DNA of 64,000 bases, taken from assembly GCA_963724535.1 (NCBI GenBank), contig CAVRVD010000013.1, positions 1 through 64,000 of the forward strand, written 5' to 3'. The notes beneath the pieces were generated by a model. It did no database searches. It was not told the DNA's origin and was given only the letters and a program-made list of their open reading frames with translations. Source of the DNA: JADJPO01 sp963724535 (GTDB lineage Bacteria > Actinomycetota > Actinomycetes > Actinomycetales > Kineosporiaceae). Position 1 is the first letter of the stretch, and each line of letters starts with the position of its first letter. Shown here in pieces: positions 16,354-22,463 of the stretch. Both the position numbers and the translations under genes were made by a program.

Positions 16354-17385
16354 TCATGCGGGGTCGGCGACCAGTTGCCGGTAGACCACGTCGGACAGGC
16401 GCCGTTTGAGGATCCGCAGGGCCTCCATCGGGGTCTTCCCCCGGGCCAACAGCCGCCGGTAGTAGGCCCGGCCCGGGGTGTCGTGGCGGACCTGGACGAT
16501 GGCCATGATGTGCAGCACGTGGTTGAGCCGCCGGTTCCCGGCCCGGGACAGCCGGTGCCGCAGCTGCGCCCCGGAGGAGGCGTCCAGGGGTGCGGTGCCG
16601 GTCCAGGCGGCGAACCGTGCCTTGGTCGGGAACCGGGACACGTCGGCGACATCAGCGACCACGCGGGCGGCGCCGGCAGGGCCCATCCCGTACAGGTCCA
16701 TCAGGTGCGAACCCAGAGCCCGCACGCGGCGGCGCAGTTCGGCGGTGACCGCCTTCAACTGCCCATCGACGGTGAACAGGTCGGCGAGCAGGTCGGCGGC
16801 GATCCGCCGGCGCATCGCCCCACCCGGGTCCCGGGGCCGGACCGTGGCCAACATGGCCTTGGCCTGTAGTGGGCTCAGATGCCGCCCCGCACCCCCCGGG
16901 ACCAGCTCCGCGAGCAGGCGGTGCAGCCGGTTCAACGTCGCCGCCCGCCGACTCGACAACTCATCGCGGCGGTCGACCAGCACCCGCAACGCCGCCACCT
17001 GCCCGTCACGGGCCGACAGCTCCCGCAGCCCGCGCGTGCTCAGGGCGACCGCGGTGACCGCGTGCGCGTCCACGGCATCGGTCTTGCGGCCCTGCCCGGT
17101 ATCCAGGACCCGGACCCGGGCGGTCAGCTTCGCCGGCACATCCCAGACCGCTTCCCCGTCGGCCAGTAGCCGCTGCGACAGCGGTCGGCCGGCGCCGTCA
17201 GCGCCCTCAACCGCCCACACCCGCTCCGGCCACTGCCGCACATAGCGCAGCATCACCGCGTACTGGCGGGCGTCGGTCCCGAACACCCCCGTCGCGGCGA
17301 CCTTCCCCTCGCCGTCGACGACCTCGATCGTCACCGACGCCTTATGCGGATCCACACCAATGATCATCCGGCCCATATCCGTCAA
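16354..17385 (-). CDS. IS110-family transposase
   Basis: A full-length 343-residue IS110 transposase. The N-terminal RuvC-like domain has the DEDD residues: D in IIGVDPHKASVTIEV, E in AVEGADG, and the Asp pair in KTDAVDAHAV. The C-terminal Tnp_20 domain contains PLDASSGAQLRHRLSRAGNR with the catalytic Ser. IS110 recombinases are guided by a bridge RNA made from the element's non-coding end. No damage is visible. The element's ends are not marked by inverted repeats or target duplication, as expected for the family. Confidence 0.9.
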   Translation of the reverse strand: MTDMGRMIIGVDPHKASVTIEVVDGEGKVAATGVFGTDARQYAVMLRYVRQWPERVWAVEGADGAGRPLSQRLLADGEAVWDVPAKLTARVRVLDTGQGRKTDAVDAHAVTAVALSTRGLRELSARDGQVAALRVLVDRRDELSSRRAATLNRLHRLLAELVPGGAGRHLSPLQAKAMLATVRPRDPGGAMRRRIAADLLADLFTVDGQLKAVTAELRRRVRALGSHLMDLYGMGPAGAARVVADVADVSRFPTKARFAAWTGTAPLDASSGAQLRHRLSRAGNRRLNHVLHIMAIVQVRHDTPGRAYYRRLLARGKTPMEALRILKRRLSDVVYRQLVADPA

Positions 17386-17483
17386 CCCCTCTGTCCCCGA
17401 ACCATTTCCACTGGGTTTGAGCGAAGGTGGGCATCGCTACTTCGAGCGTGGGCAGTCCCCTCGTGAGCCACACCCCGCCAGCG

Positions 17484-17573
17484 GTGCCCGGCAGAGCACA
17501 GACCATGAGTGAGCCACACCGCGACACCGAACACCGCGGTGGGCAGCCGCAAAGGGAGCGACCTGCCGGGCAC
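17484..17573 (-). ncRNA. Candidate bridge RNA segment of the IS110 element
   Basis: The 5' non-coding region of the transposase gene (17386 to about 17700) holds an 11-bp perfect inverted repeat, GTGCCCGGCAG at 17484 and CTGCCGGGCAC at 17563, closing a ~90-nt hairpin. On the minus strand GTGTGGCTCAC occurs twice in this area. IS110-group elements carry a structured guide RNA in exactly this position. I infer a bridge RNA from position and structure only; guide loops have not been matched to target or donor. Confidence 0.35.
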
Positions 17574-17806
17574 CTCGACACCAGCCTGGCCGGCCGACGC
17601 CGTAACCCAGCCAAGGCCGCTGAGCTGCGGAAACGCCCTCGCGAGCGCCCCTCGTGGGCACTCGATAGGACACTTGCAGACAGTGTCGGACAAGGGGTTG
17701 GCGTGTGTTCATGATCAGCACTGCACTTCGCTGAGCGCGGACAGCACACGAGGCAAGTCCAGCCAGCCGCACCGTGCGACGATAGAGCCACAGAGGAGGG
17801 ACCCCG

Positions 17807-18031
17807 GTGACCGTGCCCGCGACGTTCCAGGTCGTGATCTACGCCGAAGGCGATGGCTACGTCGCCCAATGCCTCAACGTCGACGTGGCCAGCGAAGGCG
17901 CCACCGAAGACGAGGCACGTGCCAATCTGCTCGAAGCACTCGCCCTGTACTTCGAAGACCCCACCCTCGACGAGCCCATCCCGCTGGTCCACGACGCCCA
18001 CGTCGAGGAATTGACCCTCAAGAGTGCCTGA
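17807..18031 (+). CDS. hicB: Antitoxin HicB, copy 2
   Basis: A 74-residue HicB, 63 of 74 residues identical to copy 1 at 8953-9177, with the same core ATFQVVIYAEGDGYVAQCLN and DEPIPLV end. It starts at GTG 17807 after GAGGAGGG. The last six bases (GCCTGA) form the left copy of a target duplication, because an IS701-like element is inserted right at its stop codon. HicB itself is unaffected and is probably still made. Confidence 0.85.
   Translation: MTVPATFQVVIYAEGDGYVAQCLNVDVASEGATEDEARANLLEALALYFEDPTLDEPIPLVHDAHVEELTLKSA
18026..18031. repeat. Target-site duplication GCCTGA, left copy
   Basis: GCCTGA at 18026-18031 recurs at 19484-19489, immediately outside the element whose two ends both read CTGAAGTTTCGC inward. 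The duplication could be read as 4 bp (CTGA) if the element ended two bases further out. Confidence 0.7.
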
Positions 18032-19483
18032 CTGAAGTTTCGCACTCTTCGTGATCTTCGCGTGGGTGGGCTGGTCGCGACACGCCCGTGCGGGGTGCGT
18101 GATCAAGGGGTGACATGGCGGAAGCATCGACGTGCTCAGAAACATCCCATTGGGGAGGTTCTCGTCGATGCTTCCAGCGGGCAGGGTACCGGTTTGCCTG
18201 GTGCAGGTGCTGGCCGGATGCCGGGGTGTGTTCACGGCGCCGACGTTCGCCACGTTCGTGCTGCTGGTCACGGGCGCGTTGGGCGGGAGTGGTGCCCGGA
18301 CGGTGACCGGGATGTGGTCCGCGGCCGGGATGTCGACGGTGCGGCACTGGTCGAGCGCGCACCGGTTCTTCTCCCACGCCCGTTGGGACACCGACGCCCT
18401 CGGGCTGGCGCTGGCCCGGATCGTTGTGGCGGCCTTCGTCGCCCAGGACGCGGCGGTGACGGTCGCGGTGGACGACACCCTGTTCCACCGGTACGGCCGC
18501 AAGGTGTTCGGTGTGTTCTGGCAGCACGACGGGTCGGCCAAGGGCCGCGACGGGATCGGCCGCGGCAACTGTTTCGTGATCGCCGGGCTGGTCACCGGTG
18601 TGCCGTTCACCGACCGGAAGGTGTTCCTACCGTTGCTGTTCCGGCTGCACCAGCCCAAGACCAGCGAATCCAAGCCGGAGCAGGCCCGCCAACTGGTCGA
18701 CCTGCTCGCCGCCACGTTGGTTGGCCGGCGCGTGCACGTGGTCGCGGACAACGCCTACAAGGGCCCAGCCTGGCGAGCCCTTCCACGGACCGTCACGTTC
18801 ACCACCCGCCTGGCCTCCAACGCCGTCCTGTACGCCCCGGCCCCACCGCGCACCGGCCGGCGGGGACGCCCGGCCCTGAAGGGCGCCAGGCTGGGCACTC
18901 CGACCGATCTGGCCGCCACCGCGACCTGGGACCAGCTGACCGTGACCCGCTACGGCCACACCGACACCGTGCACGTCGCCGTGATCGGGTGCCTGTGGTG
19001 GGGCAGCCTGCACCGCACCCAGGTGAACGTGATCCTCCTGCGCGACCCCGCCAGCACCAAGGCCTACGACATCGCCCTGGTCACCACTGACATCACCGCG
19101 CCCGCCGAGCAGATCATCGCCCGGTACGCCGACCGCTGGTCGATCGAACAGGCGATCAAGGACGGCAAGGACCTACTCGGCGCCGGCGACGCCCAGAACC
19201 GCCTCCAGTTCGCGGTCGAGCGCACCCTGCCGTTCGCGATGCTCACCCTGACCATCCTGACGTGCTGGTACCACCAGAGCGGCCACACCGCCGACGACCT
19301 GGCCGCCCGACTGTCCGCCGCCCCCTGGTACCGCCACAAGCAGCACATCGCTGTCACCGACATGCTGATCGCGTTCCGCCGCACCCGAATTACGGCGATC
19401 ACCGCAGGCCAGGACACACACCACTTAAACGATCACGACGCCCAGCCAGGGCAATCCGCCGCCGCGTAACCGCGAAACTTCAG
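18032..19483 (+). mobile_element. IS701-like insertion sequence, 1452 bp
   Basis: Both ends begin CTGAAGTTTCGC read inward, a 12-bp perfect terminal inverted repeat. The element contains one transposase gene and is flanked by the GCCTGA duplication. It looks complete and possibly active. It sits precisely in the hicB-hicA overlap. Confidence 0.8.
18132..19469 (+). CDS. IS701-like DDE transposase
   Basis: The frame allows 445 residues. The DDE catalytic pattern is visible: VDDTLFHRYGRKVFGVFWQHDG with the first Asp, VHVVADNAYKGP with the second, and YADRWSIEQAIKDGKDLLG with the Glu. This is typical of the group annotated as IS701. The N-terminal part MLRNIPLGRF may include untranslated sequence; an in-frame ATG further on at about 18168 (MLPAGRV) is also possible. 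No frameshift is seen. Confidence 0.82.
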   Translation: MLRNIPLGRFSSMLPAGRVPVCLVQVLAGCRGVFTAPTFATFVLLVTGALGGSGARTVTGMWSAAGMSTVRHWSSAHRFFSHARWDTDALGLALARIVVAAFVAQDAAVTVAVDDTLFHRYGRKVFGVFWQHDGSAKGRDGIGRGNCFVIAGLVTGVPFTDRKVFLPLLFRLHQPKTSESKPEQARQLVDLLAATLVGRRVHVVADNAYKGPAWRALPRTVTFTTRLASNAVLYAPAPPRTGRRGRPALKGARLGTPTDLAATATWDQLTVTRYGHTDTVHVAVIGCLWWGSLHRTQVNVILLRDPASTKAYDIALVTTDITAPAEQIIARYADRWSIEQAIKDGKDLLGAGDAQNRLQFAVERTLPFAMLTLTILTCWYHQSGHTADDLAARLSAAPWYRHKQHIAVTDMLIAFRRTRITAITAGQDTHHLNDHDAQPGQSAAA

Positions 19484-19489
19484 GCCTGA
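19484..19489. repeat. Target-site duplication GCCTGA, right copy
   Basis: Right-hand copy of the duplication flanking the IS701-like element. The hicA frame continues directly after it. Confidence 0.7.
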
Positions 19490-19883
19490 AGGCCCGTCGT
19501 CTAACGAGGTTGACAAGACGCTTGCCCGCCACGGATTCACTCTGGTCCACCAGCGCGGCTCGCACGCCAAGTTCGTCAAGGCCGGCCAACCGACGCGCGT
19601 CGTGATCGTGCCCATGGGCCGCAAGAACCTCAAGATCGGGACGTTTCGCTCGATCTGCCGCCAAGCAGAAGCAGGACTGCAACCACGAGATTTCTGACTC
19701 ATTGGACGCCCCGCGACTCGCCGCAGGAACGATTGCTCGCCCTGCTCCCCAACCGCAGCACCCCGAACAGGCTGGCGACCTTCAGCCAAGGACCCGGGGT
19801 GCCCAAGACTGCCATGCCGCGCAGGTGAAAAGCGCTCGGTCGCGGCTATGTCCGGATGCTCCCGCCGGCTTCCTCGAAGCTTG

Positions 19884-19899
19884 GTAGCACTTGTGCTAC
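19884..19899. promoter_or_regulatory. Operator of the phd-vapC pair
   Basis: GTAGCAC-TT-GTGCTAC is a perfect 7-bp inverted repeat with a two-base spacer, ten bases before the antitoxin ATG at 19909. Its position over the promoter fits autorepression by the Phd dimer. There is no room for a full Shine-Dalgarno leader, so a leaderless mRNA is likely. Confidence 0.6.
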
Positions 19900-19908
19900 T
19901 GTCGATGG

Positions 19909-20157
19909 ATGAGTGAAGTGGGGCTTCGCGAGATGCGTCAGAACGCTAGCGATCTCGTCCGGCGCGCCGAAGCCGGTGAACACGTGACGATCACCGTCGC
20001 AGGCCGTCCCGCCGCCGTGCTCGGACCCGTCGCTCCACGGGCCTGGCGACACTGGGAGGACCTGGCCGACGTGTTCCGCGAGCCGATGGACGACCAATGG
20101 GACGCCGACCGCGACCGCGTGGACGATGCCCTAGCTGACCCCTGGACCGGCCGGTGA
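19909..20157 (+). CDS. Antitoxin, Phd family
   Basis: An 82-residue antitoxin with VGLREMRQNASDLVRRAEAG and VTITVAGRPAAVLGPV, the Phd DNA-binding fold, followed by an acidic, Trp-rich toxin-binding tail. It is preceded by a palindromic operator, and its stop overlaps the toxin GTG (20154-20157). It appears intact. Confidence 0.85.
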   Translation: MSEVGLREMRQNASDLVRRAEAGEHVTITVAGRPAAVLGPVAPRAWRHWEDLADVFREPMDDQWDADRDRVDDALADPWTGR

Positions 20158-20537
20158 GCCGAGGAATCCTCGACACCAGCATTCTGATCGCGGCCGACCT
20201 CCAACCGCTGCCTGGGGAACTGGCGATCAGCGTGATCAGTCTCGCCGAACTGCACTACGGCGTCCTTGTCGCGCAGTCCGCCGATGCCCGCGCGGTGCGC
20301 CTGGCCCGGCTGTCAGGCCTGCAGAAACGCTTCGACCCACTACCAGTGGACGAGGCCGTGGCCGACAGCTACGGTCGGCTCGCCGCCAAGACCGTCAGCC
20401 AGGGACGCCAGCCACGAGGGCGGGTGATGGATCTGCTCATCGCAGCCACCGCACATGCCCACTCGGCCACGCTCTACACCCGCAACGCCAACGACCTCCG
20501 CGGGCTGGAAGACCTCATCGACATCGTCACCGTGTGA
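20154..20537 (+). CDS. vapC: Toxin VapC, PIN-domain ribonuclease
   Basis: A 127-residue PIN protein with all the acidic residues: D in GILDTSILIAAD, E in ISLAELHYGV, D in RVMDLLIAATAHAH and the last D in RNANDLRGLED. VapC toxins cleave tRNA or rRNA. The start GTG 20154 overlaps the antitoxin stop. Unlike the VapC at 15528, this one looks catalytically competent. Confidence 0.87.
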   Translation: MSRGILDTSILIAADLQPLPGELAISVISLAELHYGVLVAQSADARAVRLARLSGLQKRFDPLPVDEAVADSYGRLAAKTVSQGRQPRGRVMDLLIAATAHAHSATLYTRNANDLRGLEDLIDIVTV

Positions 20538-21046
20538 ATCGCCGAAATCCCGAAGGATTCCCGGCCGCGGGACCCACCAACAGCCTCACCGCGGCACGAG
20601 CGGAATGGCCGCGCGGATCGCGGCATGTCCAGAGCCCGAACGGGCGACCACCAAGATCGATCCACACAATACCCACCGGAAACAACCGCAGACGACCCGC
20701 AAAGAGCGGCTCGACCAGCAACAGTGGGATGGCAGCGCCGCTGACCAGAGGCTCCTTCGGTGACCGACGAGCGACGTCGAGCAACACCGATGGTGAATCA
20801 GCGGGTCCGGGGTCCCAGTCCCTGACGGCGCACCACCGGCGACCTGCGGCTCTGCGGCAGGTCGCCGGTGCGTTCCACCAGCATCGCTACGACATCCCTT
20901 CCGTAGGTCCCACCGGTCGATCCGCTCGCCGACCTGCGCGGGCGTCAGGTCCTCCGCGAGGATCGCGCGGGGGCTTTAATGAGGTGGAGCGTCATCTTCC
21001 TTCTGAGTTCGCGGGGCGGTTGCCGAGCAGCCGGCCGCTGATGGCT
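20538..21046. other. Intergenic, no supported gene
   Basis: About 510 bp after vapC with no recognisable coding sequence. A long plus-strand open frame crosses it but has shadow-type composition. The only clear structure is the hairpin at 20834-20870. Confidence 0.5.
20834..20870. terminator. Strong hairpin, possible bidirectional terminator
   Basis: CACCGGCGACCTGC at 20834 and GCAGGTCGCCGGTG at 20857 form a perfect 14-bp stem with a nine-base loop. There is no T-run on either side. It sits between the vapC gene and the minus-strand HTH remnant and could stop transcription from both. Confidence 0.45.
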
Positions 21047-21228
21047 TCAGACCGCCACACCGAGCGCGTCCACGTAGGCGTGCAGGTCCGCAGCCCTGAT
21101 CAAGCGCGTGCCGTCGATGCGGGCCGACCGAAGAACCCCCGAACCCAGCAACTCGTAACCTTCGAACGACTCACATTGAGCGCCGCAGCTACCTCGGGTA
21201 CCCGATACAGCAGTCTCTCCTCCACCAT
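21047..21228 (-). pseudogene. Excisionase-type HTH protein, frameshifted (copy 2)
   Basis: From ATG 21228 the frame reads MVEERLLYRVPEVAAALNVS and RSKV, then one base is missing (AAGGTT instead of AAGGTGT). Past the lesion the other frame continues YELLGSGVLRSARIDGTRL and RAADLHAYVDALGVAV to a stop at 21047. The intact protein would be 60 residues, a typical recombination-directionality factor. It overlaps no integrase; none remains on the island. Confidence 0.65.
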
Positions 21229-21261
21229 GACTCCTTCCCGCCTGAGAACAGGCACCTCACC
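21118..21261. repeat. ~145-bp direct repeat with 12120-12264, copy 2
   Basis: Near-identical to 12120-12264 except for a few substitutions and the one-base deletion. The match includes the leader of the HTH gene and ends at the motif CAGGCACCTCACC. Confidence 0.7.
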
Positions 21262-21277
21262 GGTGAAGGTGACACGG

Positions 21278-22291
21278 CTACCAGACACGAGCCCACCGAT
21301 CATCGGGCGTCCACGCATCGAGGATCTCGCGGCCCCGGCCGAGGTCCTGGGCCAGGTCGAGCGCGACGAACACCGGATGCGCGACGGGCCACTGGATGGC
21401 CTTTCCCTTCAGGAAGATCCGCGTCTGCACGACCGCAGCCACGGGGGCGACACGCACAGTGGCTCGGGCTGGAGAGGTGTCGCCGGCCATACCGAGCATG
21501 GTGATCGCGCGCCGGACGATCGCCCGGTCGGGCACGAAGAAGTCGAGTGCTTGATCGGCGCGGACTGCCACCGGGGCACCGTAGGCGACGGCCGCGGCCG
21601 AGTCGGTCAATGCCCACCCGGCCTGTTCGACGTCGTCGGCGCCAAACCGCAGCGGCTTGGCCAGGCTGACCTCATCGGGTGAGGGCAGGCTGGCGAGGCG
21701 GATCCGCTCGGTGGGCCAGCGGTCGGCCACCTGCCAGAACAGCTGCGCGTCGGTGATGACGTTGCGGGCGTCGACGAGACCGTCACGGCGCAAGACAGCC
21801 AGGATCTCCGAGATCGTGCTCGGTGATCGCCCCAGCTCTCGCGCCAGCCCCCGGACCGTGGTCGCCTGCCCGGGCCGCCTCAGCAGCGCCGTGGCCACCT
21901 CCAGCCCCGCCGTCCCGCTGAGCGCGTCCGACCGTTGGGCACGCACCGTGACGGGCTCGACCTCGGCGTCGATGACCATGCGATCTGTGCGCAGCGCCAA
22001 CCGACCCCGCAGATCCAGATAGCCGCCCTGGCGGGATGTCAGCACCGTGCGCGCCGCATCGGTGACTCGATCGGCGACGATCAGAGGGACTTCGGCTGAT
22101 AAGGTCAGGTCTGCGAGCACCCGGTTCGCGACATCCTCGGTCACCAAAGATCGGCGCATCACCCGGATCAAACAGCCGACGCCGTTAGGGTCGAGCATCA
22201 TCTCGGCTCCCCTGCCGGACCCGCCGACGAGCACCCGGGCAGCGATTCCCAACTGCGCGAAGGCGTCGACCACCAGGGCCTCGGTGTCCAT
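21278..22291 (-). CDS. AbiEi-like winged-helix regulator
   Basis: A 337-residue protein. Residues about 135-180 contain a helix-turn-helix (TTVRGLARELGRSPSTISEI, LAVLRRDGLVDA). The C-terminal half ends HPVFVALDLAQDLGRGREIL, as in proteins annotated as AbiEi-type antitoxins of type IV TA systems. No AbiEii nucleotidyltransferase is next to it. It is divergent from the primase-helicase gene, and a 38-bp palindrome lies 16 bp upstream of its ATG, so it probably represses itself and perhaps its neighbour. Family assignment rests on pattern only. Confidence 0.6.
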   Translation of the reverse strand: MDTEALVVDAFAQLGIAARVLVGGSGRGAEMMLDPNGVGCLIRVMRRSLVTEDVANRVLADLTLSAEVPLIVADRVTDAARTVLTSRQGGYLDLRGRLALRTDRMVIDAEVEPVTVRAQRSDALSGTAGLEVATALLRRPGQATTVRGLARELGRSPSTISEILAVLRRDGLVDARNVITDAQLFWQVADRWPTERIRLASLPSPDEVSLAKPLRFGADDVEQAGWALTDSAAAVAYGAPVAVRADQALDFFVPDRAIVRRAITMLGMAGDTSPARATVRVAPVAAVVQTRIFLKGKAIQWPVAHPVFVALDLAQDLGRGREILDAWTPDDRWARVW

Positions 22292-22306
22292 GACGTCATC
22301 ATGTCA

Positions 22307-22344
22307 AGTGTTCGGCGTTCGGTCAATACCGAACATCGAACACT
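22307..22344. promoter_or_regulatory. 38-bp palindromic operator
   Basis: AGTGTTCG-GC-GTTCGGT, centre CAAT, then ACCGAAC-AT-CGAACACT: two nested inverted repeats of 8 and 7 bp with only the spacer pair unmatched. It lies between the divergent AbiEi-like gene (start 22291) and the TOTE-type gene (start 22464). The dyad suggests two dimers of the regulator binding side by side. Confidence 0.7.
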
Positions 22345-22463
22345 GACTGGAGGCTGTCAGCGAGGCCGTAAGCCGCTCCTTCTCGCGGCCCTCTCGCCGA
22401 TGATCTGGCACAAGGTTTTCCCGGAAGTGTCGGGGTCGACTGTGTCTTTCGTAGCGTGGTCCT

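Larger units (their letters stand above)
18024..19697 (+). pseudogene. hicA: Toxin HicA, copy 2, disrupted by an IS
   Basis: The gene starts at GTG 18024 inside the hicB end. After two codons an IS701-like element interrupts it; the frame resumes at 19490 and ends at 19697. Joined, it encodes a full-length HicA with VHQRGSHAKFVKAGQPTRVV and an intact C-terminus GRKNLKIGTFRSICRQAEAG. The toxin body itself is undamaged and would be restored by clean excision of the IS and one GCCTGA copy. Confidence 0.82.
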
